The position numbers were made by a program, and so were the translations under genes. Shown in pieces: positions 1-13,989 of a stretch of DNA of 64,000 nt. How positions within the stretch are numbered: the first letter of the stretch is position 1; each line of letters opens with the position of its first letter. Source of the DNA: Crambe crambe (Eukaryota > Porifera > Demospongiae > Poecilosclerida > Crambeidae); the NCBI GenBank assembly GCA_963924555.1, contig OZ004591.1:992001-1056000 (forward strand), given 5' to 3'. The notes beneath the pieces were generated by a model. That model was not told the DNA's origin, did not search any database, and was given only the letters and a program-made list of their open reading frames with translations.

Positions 1-705
1 GAAGTGCTAAAGACTTAAATTGAGATACTGTGGGGGGATACAGATGTTTCCAATGAAGAGAGTAGATATCAGAATCATATCGTGTATCCAAAAGTATGTC
101 AACCATTGGTAATCAAATTGAATCTCATACCCTAAGTTTAACAGTATGTGATATCACTGGGGAAATTAATTGCTCATTATGTCTACAAGGTAGAATATTT
201 CATTGGAGTTGATTACGGCACTGAGTTGGTCCTATGTTGCAATGGGTATTTCACAGGAGGTAATTCAAAGCACTCTTAAACTAGTCATTATGCAATCACT
301 TCATGGCGGGCCAGCACTTTAGGACTCAACACTTACAAATTTTCCATGCAATCAAAGCCAAAGCATTTCACTATTTGCACCCACTAGTACATACATACAA
401 ACAGATGCGGGTTTCATCTGTTGCTAGGTTTTAAAACAGGTTTTTAACATTAATGACATTCAATCAAGTCCTTAAAATTGCATTTCTACAATCTGTGTCA
501 CCATCTAAAGAGAAGCCTACTGGCAGACCAGTTCAAGCAGAGGTGTGGGTGATAAAATGGTCAAAAAGCTCATGTCTAGAAGTGGTCAATACAGACAGGT
601 GGCCAGTGATCCCACATACCTACCCACCAATTTAAGCACCATCAATAGACCACACCCATTCATGATTACTAGAACCCGCTGTACCCACACCAGGTAGAAT
701 CACTA

Positions 706-1239
<534 letters not shown>

Positions 1240-3297
1240 TATCCTGCAAGGGAGGGGGAGGGTTACTATAACAACCGGACTATTGTCATAGCAAATAAAA
1301 TATCATAGTGCTGCTCTATGAAATGATCAGTTCCGCAATTTATTTCCTTTCTGGTCAATATAGTGCTAAGGTTACACCAATGAACACACAATAAAATATA
1401 GAATAAGTTCCCTGCACTGTCATATACTTCTAATCATTGTCATTGTCTTCACACACAACTTTGCATTGTCCTCGGATAAAACTTCATAAGATGCTGTGAA
1501 GTCTCTAAGCTGAATCACTAATGAATGTGATGTAGCCGTGGTGACCATGGCAATGCTGATTCCACTACCATACAGTGTCTGTATGGGATACTAGGAACTT
1601 TCTCAAAACTCCCTTTTTCATCACCTTCAACTCAAAAACTGGTAGTCAGAATTAAGGCTCTCTTAGACAATTTTTTGTGGTTGACTTCAAAATGGCAAAA
1701 ACCACAAAAATTTCCTCAAAAAATTCCCCCCACAATTATTATCTTCAAAATGATTATCTTAAAATTGAATTTCCAGCCTTTCGCACTGGACCTGCTAAGG
1801 TCAAGTCAGTGTTTGTGAGTGTGTGGGCGTGATACACAATATTCAAGGGAGAGTTCACCAGTACAGTCCACCTGTACTGTACTGATTCCAGGTGCACACC
1901 ACTCCATGTCACGTAGCCAGTCCATGTTGTTGCATGTATGCACACACTAAGGTGAAAGTACACAAATACAATCACATTCAGAAACTCCATAACAAAAACC
2001 TGATAAAGAGACCATTCAGCATGTACAGGCCAATGGCACACAACATGTGCAACACATGTCTAGTTAATGAAACAGAATGCAATATCATATGTGCACACCA
2101 TGAATGCAATAATAGGGAAAATCTGGAGAGGAATATCATGCATGTACAGGCAATGGCCATGTCAATGTACAGGTAATTCCATGCATGCATAAGTAATAGC
2201 CATGCATGTATAATGGCCATGCATGTACAGGTATGTACAAGAACTAGAAGAGCTACATATTAAATCATGCTCCTTAGATGAGGAGGAGAAAGTCATGATC
2301 AACTAGCATCCATGGAGATAGGGTCTAGTCAATCAGTGAATGCAGCCAGGTCATTGGGTCATCAGTGCACTGGAAGGTGAGGAAGACTCATAACATTGGA
2401 TGAGCTCACATATCATGTAAGAAGACAGCTCTCTCCATGGCAATGAGTATAAGAGTTCTTTGATAAGGAAAAAGCAACAAGTTTATCTACAGACATACTA
2501 ACTTCAAAGCACAACACTTCCTCTCTGGAAAATCAAATTGACATCAGAGTGGAAAGCAGGGATTTCAAAGAATTTAGTACCACAATCAAATGACCTCATC
2601 AACCTGTTACCATTTCACCAACTCCAATCACTGATATAATATCCAAGGAGTATCCAAAGAAATTTAGAAGGATTTTACTTGTCAAACCATTTACGTACAT
2701 CACCAAGCAGAACAAAGAGACAAAGAGAGCCAATAATATTTCCCCCAAAGCACCCAATTAGCACCAGGAAGTGACTAATTAGCACCAGGAAGTGCCTTAT
2801 TTGTTTTTGTACAGGTGACCTTTGGTACTTGCTATGGCTAAATAGAATAAAAGGGTGTTTCTCTCCAGACTAGTAGTTAGTATCCTGATCTAAGATCATC
2901 AACCTCGACCTCATACCAGGATGAAAAAGTCTAGCTAATGAGATTAGAGGAGGAGGTGATGCAATATCTCTTCCAAGAAGTAATGTAATTAAAGTTACCC
3001 CCAAAATTCTGTCCCCCAAAATATACTCTGAACACTAGCTGATTTATTGCATGTATTCCTGCACACTGTACTAATATAGGTTGCTACCATACAACTTGTT
3101 TTTGGACAGAAGGATGCAATCAGACATACCAAGATTCTGAGAAAGTTCATGACTTACTTTACACAGTTAGCACTTTCTGGTGACACAGTGTTTGAATGAG
3201 GCTACTGAGAGCAAAAATATTCATTTTCATAGTCGCCTGCCACAATGTCAATTGATGTACATGCTGTTCACCAGGAGGACTTGTAGGGAAGACAGAA

Positions 3298-3405
<108 letters not shown>

Positions 3406-5744
3406 GCCATATCCTTTTGAATACAACTTTAGATCCATGCACAATATGTCAAGATCCACTTTCCCTCTCAATTGAAAGTTCAAGGAAAGCAATAACTGTA
3501 AATATCTTCTTTTTTTTTTTCATGTTCAGAGCACAGGCAGACATATTCTGTACCATATGTATCATTGTGAGAAAACAGCACTCCAATGACCAAACAAATC
3601 CAGTAACTCGTGCACAAACAGATTGTTGTTCACACTTGGTCACTTATGGCTAAGCAGAATGCTCCTTCCAGAAGCACTAAAAACTTTTTCAGCTATTTGG
3701 ACATCTAATGCTGCAGGACCTTACATGCATGAAATATGCACATAAAGTTTTTTTCTAGAGGAACAAATGAAGTCTCAGCCAAGTAGATAATTGTATAATT
3801 GTTTGAGGTACTGTAGCTAAATGAAAACAAAAATAAGAAAAAGAAAAAGGCTCAGCTTCTGGAAAAGGAATCAATATTGTACTCACTGGCTAGAACATTA
3901 TACCTGTAAGGATGTAGAAGGTGTAACCTATGTAAATGAAGCATTATCCAGACAGCTACAGATGAGGCAGGCCACCAGAGTTATGTCAATATCACTCTAA
4001 GGCAGTCAGCTGGCTTGGCTCGTCCTCTAGGAGTGCGGTAATTCCAGTAAATACTGTAGGGCTGGGCTAAAATAGCCATCGGATCAGATCAGAGTGGTCT
4101 GATTCTGGAGTGCTAAGGGGAGTAATTCCAATCCAGGGAGCGTGTAGTTGGAGTCTTTTGTCCAATCCTGTACAAATTAACACTTTGCTTGTACAGCAAG
4201 TCGGTACACCAAGCAGCCATTGCCTCAAGCAGGTTCCCAGGCCTGCCTCAAGGTTTCAGAGATGCCAAGACTGCTTTGCAAGCCATAACTTTGGATGTCC
4301 TTTCCTCCAAGCATTGAGTGGAGCCCGAGGGAAGAGGAGGTTGAATCAGAAAACCCTTTGATAGGGGAATTTAGCTAGCTATAGCATGCACCTTATCTGC
4401 ATAGCTTCAAGTGTTAAATTTTCGATTCCTTCATAATTATAGAGTGCAATAATGCCTTAAGGGTGCCAAAAAAGAGAGAGAGAGAAAAGAATTCTGTCGT
4501 CATTGCTGTTGTTGTTGAAGAAACAGGGAGATGTGCATTGTTGGAATACCACTATTTAATTATTGCTGTCAAAATACTTAGATTGACACTTTGTGTTACA
4601 CTTTGGAATAGCCTGGTAGGATCACCACAAACCAATTGACGGGTCTCTTAACGTTCAGCAAAACCACAGAATTTCAGGAGCCCAGCATCCAATAATCTAT
4701 CAGCACTTTTAAGTCTTCACCTCCCTCCCAAAAAAATCTGGCCACGATTGAAACTAAAAAGCAAAGCCAGTTCCTGTGAAATACGAACGAGGAGGAGGAA
4801 AAGGAAGAATCAAAGAAAGGTAGCATTCAGACTTGACAGAAACCAAAAACTCAGACAGATTGATACTATTGGGTGATCCAATCAACCCATATGTGTCTAT
4901 GTGTGCGTGTGTGTGTGTTTCCATTTTGATTTCAACCCACCAGTTCACATTGCAATTTATTATTGTCTGTAAACATTGATACACTGCATTATGTAGGGAG
5001 GCCTAACCATATCATACAAAACGAAAATAAATGAAGGGAGGGGGGATGTTGGAGGCTATACACAAAGTAATGAACACATGGGATACGTGATAATTAAGTT
5101 TTGACTGAAAATTAGAATGGATCAATTTCTACACTTTTCACTCTCTCTCTCAATGAAAAAATTTATATGATTCACACTTCAATTATCCCATGAAATTTTC
5201 ATGCTGCAATGACTTCAGAAATCCAAGCTCAAAACTGATAATATTTTTTCTAAAGTATTGAGTCCTCCATACACTTAATGTACACATACTGAGAATAAGC
5301 CCCCTCATGTCATTACAAAATCAAAAGACCTGAAAGGACTCGAGGGAAATACTAACACTATATATCCATTACAAAACAAAGCAACACAATACATAAAGTT
5401 CCTGAGCATACAAACAGATCCAAGCTATTTGAGTCCACCACATCAAAACCCCAAGCAGAACTCACTTGTACACTATGATACAATGATTTACTGTTTACGA
5501 ATGACTCAGATCTTTACATGCACCACTGGAAGAGCATCTGATCCATCAGTTTGTAAACACAGCCCACCACAATAATGAAAACCTATACTAACGACCATCA
5601 AAGGCACGTTGAAGCCATCTGCCTCCTGCACTGCTGCCAGAACCATAATCAAATAAGACTGAACTGATCAGATAAAACCTACAAGTAATCGGGGAAGACA
5701 GGATTCCCACTGTATGGTACAATATAGCTAGCCATTAATAGAGA

Positions 5745-6127
5745 GAGGTCTATGATCACTTTATATAGTTAAGTGAAGCTCCAAGTTGAACATTAAGGCT
5801 AGCTAGGGCTGGGGTTAAGAAGTATGTGGTCATTCAACTAGTAAACAGGATTCTAATACAGGGGCAAGGATGTTGATTACTCTTAAGACAGGATTTAAGG
5901 CTAGCAGGGGCCAAGATGTAGTCATAATCCAGGAGACCTGTACAATATGAGAGGTCTATGATCAGTGAAGCTCTTTCTTTTGATTAAGGCTAGCTAGGGC
6001 TGGGGTTAAGAAGTATGTGGTCATCCAACTAGTAAACAGGATTCTAATACAGGGGCAAGGATGTTGATTACTCTTCAGACAGGATTAAGGCTAGCAAGGG
6101 CCAAGATGTAGTCATAATCCAGGAGAT
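5745..6127. repeat. Imperfect tandem duplication, period about 191 bp
   Basis: Two copies share the same order of words (AGCTAGGGCTGGGGTTAAGA at 5801 and again at 5992, then TAAACAGGATTCTAATACAG, then AGTCATAATCCAGGAGA). They differ by small indels, mainly near the start of the second copy. No coding content seen. Confidence 0.85.
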
Positions 6128-7694
6128 CTGATTCTTCAGCTCTAGTACAGTATAGAGCATCAAGCTGTACAGGAGTGACCATTTGGAACTCAAATGACCA
6201 GAGATGCTGAGATTTTTTACCCTGAATGAAAGCAAACCAGCAAAGATATCTTCTCACCCACTCACTACATAATGCCTGACTGATAGGGGGCAGAGTGGAG
6301 GGTGTGGGAAAATCAAACTCAAATCACACTCACTGTCGAGACTTTTTCTGGAGATGGCAAGGATCGCACACATCAAAGAGCATTCCTCGCCCACTCATTA
6401 TAAATAGGGGAAATTTAAAGGAAGTATTACAGACTAAGCATCACTGGTCTGTACTTATGAGGTGGGGGGCATGGTCTGTACTTATGAGGTGGGGGCATGT
6501 GAAAGGCACGTAAATAAGCTGGGAGACGCGAGATGACAATATTCTAATCACAGAAACTAAAAAAATGAAATAACCCCCAAATATGAAATGGAAGATTGCT
6601 CGCTCAAACACTTCTAAAGATTCAGGCCTTGAGCACAAAGGATGGGTTTCCCCCACTGAAGAGACACTGCTGCAAAGGAGAAGCACACTAATTCCTTAAT
6701 TGAAGACTGGAGCAACAAGAGGAAGAGAATTTTCCAAAGAGAGGAAGCAATTTAATATCAATTTGTATCAAAATTCAATATTGATAGCAACTGATTATCG
6801 GATGAAATATGCTCCACGAAAGCACACAAAGGGTCGTGTAAATGAACTAGTATCCATGGACCTCCATGGTGTGTGTGTATGACCTTTTGGAGTAGATACT
6901 ATAAAATGATTGCAAGAATCAGCAGTAGGATACGCTTACGGTTGCAAATTTCTAAAGTACAGCGGGTTATCCCCTTATAATTTGGTGCAAAATGAGCCTG
7001 AGAAATAACCATACCCTCAGTGCAGATGACATAGTACCAGTCCAGAATCCCATTGATGTTAAAAGAAAGGCCAGATTAATGAAGTCACAGTGTCTGGCTA
7101 TTGCAAACCTTGGTGAGGACTCCCAAAGACTTAGACTGCCTATATCATCCAGTCTAGACCGAAAGACTGAGAATAACCTCAAGAAACTAACCTGGGAACT
7201 CTTCTCAATAGTCACATGGGAAGATCCATCTCAGGCAATTTATGAACAGCATATAATGGCTTTTGTATCACCACCAAGTCTATTGACACCAAAATACTAT
7301 TACAGACTGTATGAGAAGTCATGAGATGGTGATATCTTCTCAATTCACAGGACACCACCTTAAAGTTGGTACACACTTCAAAACATCCAAGCTTTTGTTG
7401 GGCATCTAATGGACAATAATAATGTCCACAGTGTAATGGGTAGGAGAGTACTTAAAATTAGTCACTAAAGCATTTTCAACTTGCACATGATGAAATATAA
7501 AGCCTCTTGTCAAAATCTAGAATCAGTGATTTATATGCATTTCCCTCAGGATGAATACAGCTGTTCCAATTAAATCAATTAACAGAAATAAAATCCCAAA
7601 TCGTGTTTCACTTCATATTTGGACTCTCTAATAACATTATGCAGCAGCTGCTGGGACAGAAGAGATTAACTGTTTGAAATCTCCCACTTCTCTT

Positions 7695-7697
7695 CCC

Positions 7698-7728
<31 letters not shown>

Positions 7729-7739
7729 AAAAAAAAAAA
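7695..7739. repeat. Poly-C (24) directly followed by poly-A (21)
   Basis: A homopolymer C run abuts a homopolymer A run without spacer. Exact lengths are the kind of feature assemblies often get wrong. Confidence 0.9.
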
Positions 7740-8183
7740 TTCAATTCTTAATCAGACAGCTGCCTTTTATTCCACTATTTCTCAACCACTTTACATACCC
7801 AACAGCTCAAAGGTACCCTTCAATGTTCCCCCCACAAACAAGCCTTCCTGAAAAACAGCTGTTAAGTAAGGCAGCCTTTGTTAGATGAAACAATCTACTT
7901 GCTATCAGTAACAAGAAATTTCTTCCACTTCAACATAGTTCCTACCAGTGCTAGATGCATGAAAAATTATGGAGGTTGAAGGTCATAAAATTGTGACGAT
8001 CATGGGGAGAGCCTTTGATAATTGCTTCCTCTCATAATCATTAGAGGTTGAAGGTCATAAGTGACCCTGAGTTAATATTTGCCTTCCTCGTGCTCTCCTC
8101 ATGGTTGATGATTCTCGATGAAACCTAATCCAAGCACATGGTCTTTAAAGAGCATGGCATTTCCTACTCCACATACTTTATAA

Positions 8184-8184
<1 letters not shown>

Positions 8185-8214
<30 letters not shown>
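8185..8214. repeat. (CA)n microsatellite, 15 units
   Basis: Thirty bases of CA repeat inside the presumed SIK 5' intron. Confidence 0.95.
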
Positions 8215-8217
<3 letters not shown>

Positions 8218-10569
8218 CTAAAAAGCTGATAATAAATTTCTCCACATATGAAGAGGCTTTGAAGCATCAATCTGGAAACCAAGAAACTAGAGAACTTTCT
8301 TTGATTATTGTGTCATATCCCGCTAATGATGGCACTCCATGATGGTTACAAATGAATCAGACCAGGTGAGTCCTGTTTTCAGCCGCAGTCAAAGAGTGCA
8401 AGTCAACACTGACAGACTTGGTGCTCCTATCCACAAGACAGACTCCCAGCTTAATTCTATTGATACCATCCATCCCCCACCTGGCTGATTCAAACTCTGT
8501 ACATAACAGTCTTAATAGACAGAAATATTGATGGTATTATATTTGGCTCTCTGCACTTTGAATCAGCATCCATTATACCTCAAATGTCTGTGGCTATATA
8601 TAAAAGATGAAAGGCTTTATAATATTGGAATTTCCTCCTTTCATTATCTCAATTAATCAAGCAACTGCAAGTGCATACAACGCTAATCAAGTTGAGACAA
8701 AATCTTGCATGTGAGTACACCTTTCTTTTCAGAAAAAAAATCTCACTCGTGAAAACTTCTTCATTTCTTGATTGCTTCATATACAGAAGCTATTGAGGCT
8801 ACCTCTGTTCCATCTTCTCAAATTCCGTTACATCTCTCCTAATGTAAATCACACTTTGAAGTGAAGACCAGCCCTACTTAAACCACTTAAAACTCCCTCT
8901 GATGTCTGAAAGTTTCATTGTCTCCATACCACATTAACTAATCTTATTGTACCCAATAATGGTGTAAATTTTCATTAGGGCCAAATTTTACTCTTTCAAA
9001 ATTCTGCCCCACGAAATCTTCCCACTATAGCTACATGTACATAGAGCCGTTAACACCACTCTTCAGAGGTTAAATTTGTATTAGCAGTGAGTTCACAAAA
9101 GAGAGGTTCCCACTGTATTTTTGTCATAGAAGAAAACACAAAAGAAAAGAGCTTCCCTATTTCCTGTACATCTTTCAGGCAGGACAAGTGAAATGCGATA
9201 CTGTTTGGACATGGACTTAGTGGTGGTTTCCAAGCCAAATAATATGGAGACATCAAGACTCTCAGAAGTAACCATGAAATATGTACCCAAAGCTTCCTAG
9301 AAAAGTTCTCTTATACAGGCTGCCTCAAATATATCAAAGATAAACGTTCAGTAGGGTGAAGTTTTGTACTTCAAGATGCATGCTCTAGCCCTGTAGCTCT
9401 ATCAGTAGTGGTGCAGTTACCACGCTGTACTCCATCAGATGGCGATACCCTTCACAGAGAAAATACCAGAAGCAATGATACCCACTTCAATACCGTGAGG
9501 AATTCTCCACCATAAGATAACTACTTTTATCAAAGTGGTATAAATTGAGATCAGGGTGAACCCTGTACTCCATCGATAACTACATCCTCCAAATCAAAGT
9601 TCTATGCTGACCCCATTTCACTGACCCCAATTCAACTCCGTACCTATAAACACCATCGGTATGCTAATACAGACAACATTCATGGCTGTAATTGCCACCT
9701 GAAGTTCTTTTTTTATACACACCCATTCAAGTGAAAATCAGAAGGGCAAAGTACACCTGATTACTTAGCCACCAATGAATCCATTTTTAGTGACAGAGAG
9801 CTCTGATGGTAAGAATAAGAAATTTGAAAAAAGATTGTGACATTAACTTCATACAGCTGAGGCTGCTAGTTAGCTGTTATTATTGTTGTTTTGCATGTAA
9901 TAGCAGCAGCAGTTGTTAGTATAGTACAGTGCATGCAAGTAGCATACCATAGCAAAGTAGGCCAATCATAACAGTTATTTTCCATTGTAAGTGTCAGACC
10001 AACAGGAAATGGCCAATTGCAGTTCTGCCTGGACATTTGTCCTGTGTCAGACTGCCCCCCCCCCCTCCCACAGGGTACGTAGAAAGAAAGATATTGAACA
10101 TCAATCAAATTCTGGTGAGAGAAGGATTTCCAACTATCCTAATTGGAGGGGTGTCCCCATTGCAGGATTGAAACAAATTAGTCAGCAATTAACATTTCTC
10201 TAAAAAAACTAGCAAAACAATAATTTGAAGAGCAAGTTGATAAATAAAACGAGTGTATTAATTATACAGAGTAGCTAACGACCCCAGAATGACACGTGGA
10301 TAATGATGAAAAGTTTATGACAGCATGGTTAGCAGCATTTTGTAAACCAGTAACTATTCAAAAATGCCATGATAGGGGGTGTATTGTTGAGAACTAAGGC
10401 CGTATGTTGGCATAAATGGTGCTTACAACCTACTGGTTAGCTGAACATCACAGTTGGCAAGTAACACATGATCACACCAGCGAAATGCCTCTCTGAAGTG
10501 ACAGGTACCAATTTAGTCACTTGTCAACAATTGTTCACCTAATGCTACACAGCTAAAAGAGACACTTAC

Positions 10570-10760
10570 CTCTCTCTTGTTCTTCAGGTTGCTATTGATA
10601 AAAATCACCAGCCACGGTTTGATGGTCAGTAGTAACTTTCCAAGGCCTCTGGCACAACACCGTTTTGTAGCTCGCCTATCAGATAACGGAGGAATGAGTA
10701 GTATAGGACTGAAAGTTTACTGCTCGCTACCTAGTCCACGTTCTTCACAAACTAGCTAGC
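10570..10760 (-). other. Probable 5'UTR exon of the SIK-like gene
   Basis: Read on the minus strand, this stretch ends in a strong donor (AGAG|GTAAGT at 10570/10569). It contains no ATG-started frame of useful length. The SIK-like first coding exon has a splice acceptor directly before its ATG, so it needs an upstream exon. This is the only clear minus-strand donor noted between it and the next gene. The upstream boundary (about 10760) is a guess. The implied intron is about 9.3 kb. RNA reads spanning 10570 to 1243 would settle it. Confidence 0.4.
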
Positions 10761-11258
10761 TAGCTAGTACATGCGAGAGTTATGTTTATTTACCTGCCAG
10801 AACTCCAAGATTCAAGCTGTAGGCTTACTCTGCTTTAATAGCGACTTCTTGAGAACTCGAAAGTAGGGCTACTGGTAGTGGCAGGACTCGCCCAAGCTAA
10901 ATGGCCAACTCACCAGGTTCACCAATTGACCTGAGCCTTTCTGGTTCTAAAAAGAATTTTAATAAGAACATCATTATACCCGACCCGCTAGACATTGTGT
11001 GACGTCATTATCGCTATTTAGGGGGCGTTGCCAAGGCGAGGGTTCGCTGAAAGGTCATGGTGATTACAGCGTGTTGACACGACATCTTCTGTGCATTAAC
11101 TAGGCCTAAAAATATGAATATCAAGCGGTTACAAGGTGACTGTTTCGGTCTACATTGATTGATAGATCTGGTAATGTATTTTTGCATGCAGATACTCTTA
11201 GCTTTTGTTATATTTCCCAAAGTGTTAGGAGATCTATCTCCCTTTAGGATCCAACCTA
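10761..11258. other. Divergent intergenic spacer
   Basis: About 500 bp between the presumed SIK 5' exon (minus) and the coiled-coil gene start (plus). Besides the CRE it holds GTTGCCAAGGCGA at 11027-11039, which matches one half of an RFX X-box (GTTGCC) but not the other half well. No TATA box was recognised. A cttttag acceptor-like word a few bases before the plus-strand ATG may mean that gene also has an upstream non-coding exon. Confidence 0.4.
11000..11007. promoter_or_regulatory. Perfect palindromic CRE (TGACGTCA) in a divergent promoter region
   Basis: The full 8-bp cAMP response element TGACGTCA lies in the spacer between the minus-strand SIK 5' exon and the plus-strand coiled-coil gene. 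CREB/ATF binding to this word is established knowledge. SIK family members act in the CREB/CRTC feedback loop in other animals, so a CRE here would fit feedback control. That link is inference. A single 8-mer can occur by chance roughly once per 65 kb. Confidence 0.45.
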
Positions 11259-13320
11259 ATGTCTGGTCGTCGTAGTAGCAAACATGGCACACGTACATAT
11301 GATCCCAGTACTTCTCTCATGGGTTCGAAGGTCGTTTCCACAAAGATGGAGCACCTCAGGCAGAATGAAGTAGCTTACAAGTCCAAGATCAGAACTGTAA
11401 GTTGAGCATCGTTCAGGAATTTTGCTGGATTTGAAGGATAGATGTTGAATTGAAGGGGACACATTGGATGTAATTATCATGATTAAATGCACACTTCCTT
11501 CATCAAGTCCATAATTTACAGTCAGTCAGTTATAACACCTAAGAATGGGAATGCCCTCTAATTTCTTACGGACTTTGCAAATTAACACCACCATGGAGCA
11601 TTAACCTGGACCATCCCTTGCATCTTTTCACTGTGTATGTGGCTTTGTATTTTATAGTTAGAAGTTGAAGTGGAGACACTGAAGGGACGTCTTGACAGCC
11701 TACGCAAGGCAAAAAATACCACCATAGTTCATAGAGAGAGAGAAGAAGTTCGAATTTCTTCCCCCTATTTTGGGAGAGTGCAAACTTCTTCTCATAGTCT
11801 TGGTAGATTGCCGAGTTTACGTAATGGAGAAGCAAGGCCACAAACATCCCAGGAGTGCAGCCATCAGGAAGTGAAGGAGTTGAATGCACAGGTATATAAT
11901 TATATAGTACCCACTCTCTTGTACTTAAGTGACGATCCTTTACCGATTTCCTCTTGAATGCTGACCCCTTACCCACTTCCTCAGGTGGCACAGCTCGATA
12001 CACAGCTGCTTTCAGAGAGAGTGAAATATGAGCAGCAAAGTGAAGGAGCAACCAAAAATCACATTAGAGAACTGACTAACTTGAAAAAACTTCATGACAA
12101 CAAAGTTCTTGAGTTAACAGCTGAAATAGACCAGCTAAAGGAGGAAAGGACACAGGTGGGAGGTATAAAAAGTCATTTACTTAATCCTGTTAGAAACTGT
12201 AATATCATTTTAAGACTCTTTTCCTAACCTTGTAGGAAAAGGAAAGACAAGAAGCCCTCCAGTCTGAAGTGGACCGATTGTGTACAGAGAATTCGGAGTT
12301 GACCAATCGGATTCAGGAAGTATTGGAGTCTAATGAGCGACTGCGAAATGGTTCCCTCTTATTGCAAGAAAGAGCCGAGGCTCTTTTGGAGGAGTTGAGT
12401 CTCAAAGAGGCTGAATGGTCACAGACGGAGGACAGACTCAAAGCAGAGGTACAACTGTCTCTTCTTCCATCTTAGCGCTTAGCATCTCTCCTCAATCACT
12501 GTCTGGCAAGTTTCTCCCTCCCTTTCTCTCTCCCAGGTGTGAATGTGGGGAGTGAATGGTTTTGGGTGGGGAGGAAGGAAGAGAAGGAGAGAGATAGAGG
12601 AGGAGGGAGGGCTCTCACAAAAAACGAAAGAATTTGAGAGCTGAAATAGTTGTGTTCCTGCTTTAATCTTATGTTTCTATGTTCACAATTGAATTGACAC
12701 AGGCAATTATTTTGAGGAAGACTGGGACATTGACACAGAAGGGAGGGTATTTGGAACAGGCAACTAAAAGTCATGCCAAGGAAATGACTGATTTGAAGAA
12801 ACTTTATGACGATAAAATCCTCAAGTTAACAACTGAAATGAACCAGCTAAAGAAAGAAAAGGCTCAGGTATAGTTAGTCTAGACCTTGGCATCGGCAAAA
12901 TACCTTCGAGAATATTATTATTAATAAGTGTGTATTATCAAATACTTTCAATATAGAATCATAAAATTACCCCATTTTTAGGAAATGTGTCGACATGAAG
13001 CTGAAGTGGAGCGATTGCATACAGAGAATTCAGAGCTGACCAATCAGATTCAGGAAGTGTTGGATTGTAACGAGGGACTGCGAAAAAGTTCTCTTCTGCT
13101 GCAGGAAAGATCTCAGGCCCTTTTGGAGGAGTTGAGTCTCAAAGAGGCCGAATGGTCACAGAGGGAGGACAAACTCAAAGCAGAGGTAAGTAACTGTCTT
13201 ATCAAGGGGAAGCATAAAAATAATGTATCTTCCTCCCTCATCAGCTGCACTAGCTACTAAGGGACTGTTGAGGAATTCCATAATAATGCATTAAAAATAG
13301 AAAATGAAACCTTGTGGTTC

Positions 13321-13385
<65 letters not shown>

Positions 13386-13730
13386 GAGGAGGAGGAGGAG
13401 GAGGGGGGAGGGAAAGGGAGGTGCTCTCTCTCCCTCCCTCCATCCCAACATTATAGATTTTTATAAAGATAAGAATTTTTGTTGTGTCTAATACTCATTC
13501 CATTACATATGGCCTGTCTGTTTACATGTGCAGATCAGGGCCCAGTGGGGTGATCGTTATCATGAGTGGATCAAGAAAGCCGAGAAGAAAATGGATGAGC
13601 TCCAGCAGATCAATTCCTTACTGTAAGTAGTAAAACGCAACAGGACGGCAGTAAGTTTTGTTTTTTCAGCTAGAATCTCCTCAAATGCAGGCAAAGCATG
13701 CTAAAGACAAAGAAAGAAAATGACCTATGA
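11259..13730 (+). CDS. Coiled-coil protein with an internally duplicated exon pair
   Basis: Exons: 11259-11396, 11658-11891, 11985-12155, 12236-12448, 12703-12867, 12982-13185, 13534-13622 and probably 13691-13730. The first six are phase 0 and read open throughout. The protein (405 or 417 aa) starts with a basic, Ser-rich stretch; most of the rest is predicted coiled coil (heptads of L, E, K, Q). Exons 3+4 and 5+6 are diverged copies of each other: both end in words such as LSLKEAEWSQ and KLKAE. At the end, TTACTG is followed by TAA, but the TAA is part of a perfect GTAAGT donor. Splicing to 13691 would add a short tail ending NDL then stop. I do not recognise the family; a centrosomal or ciliary CCDC-type protein is possible but unproven. 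Confidence 0.75.
13325..13403. repeat. (GA)n then (GGA)n tract in intron 6 of the coiled-coil gene
   Basis: About 29 GA units run directly into a GGA-type tract and G-rich purines. Intronic by the exon model. Confidence 0.9.
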
Positions 13731-13740
13731 CCTATGACCT
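13721..13740. promoter_or_regulatory. Triple TGACCT direct repeat with 1-bp spacing (DR1 type)
   Basis: Three TGACCT half-sites are each separated by a single A. On the minus strand this reads as AGGTCA half-sites in DR1 spacing, the classic site for RXR/HNF4-type nuclear receptors (established knowledge). It lies where the convergent coiled-coil and Ig-protein genes meet and overlaps the possible last codons of the former. It may equally be a 7-bp tandem repeat with no role. Confidence 0.3.
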
Positions 13741-13989
13741 AGGTATGATAGCTACACCTTCCCTTCTCTGCAGAACAGACACAATCAGTACAAAAACTAA
13801 GTACCTTCATCTTTTCATACAAAGGCAAAATATCACTTAAAATCTTTAAATTTTTTATGCATTAAAAATTTACAGCTCATTGATCTAAAATACCGGTAGT
13901 TATAATCATGTTCATAGCAGAATTATTAGCAATCCTTAATCTTAGTGCTGCTTGATAGCTAAAACATTCACATCTAAATAATTAAAGTT

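Noticed and set aside
6992..7324. 110-codon plus-strand open frame inside the SIK 5' intron
   Set aside because: Composition is protein-like but I recognise no family, no splice partners or promoter, and a frame of this length is expected by chance in 9 kb of AT-rich sequence.
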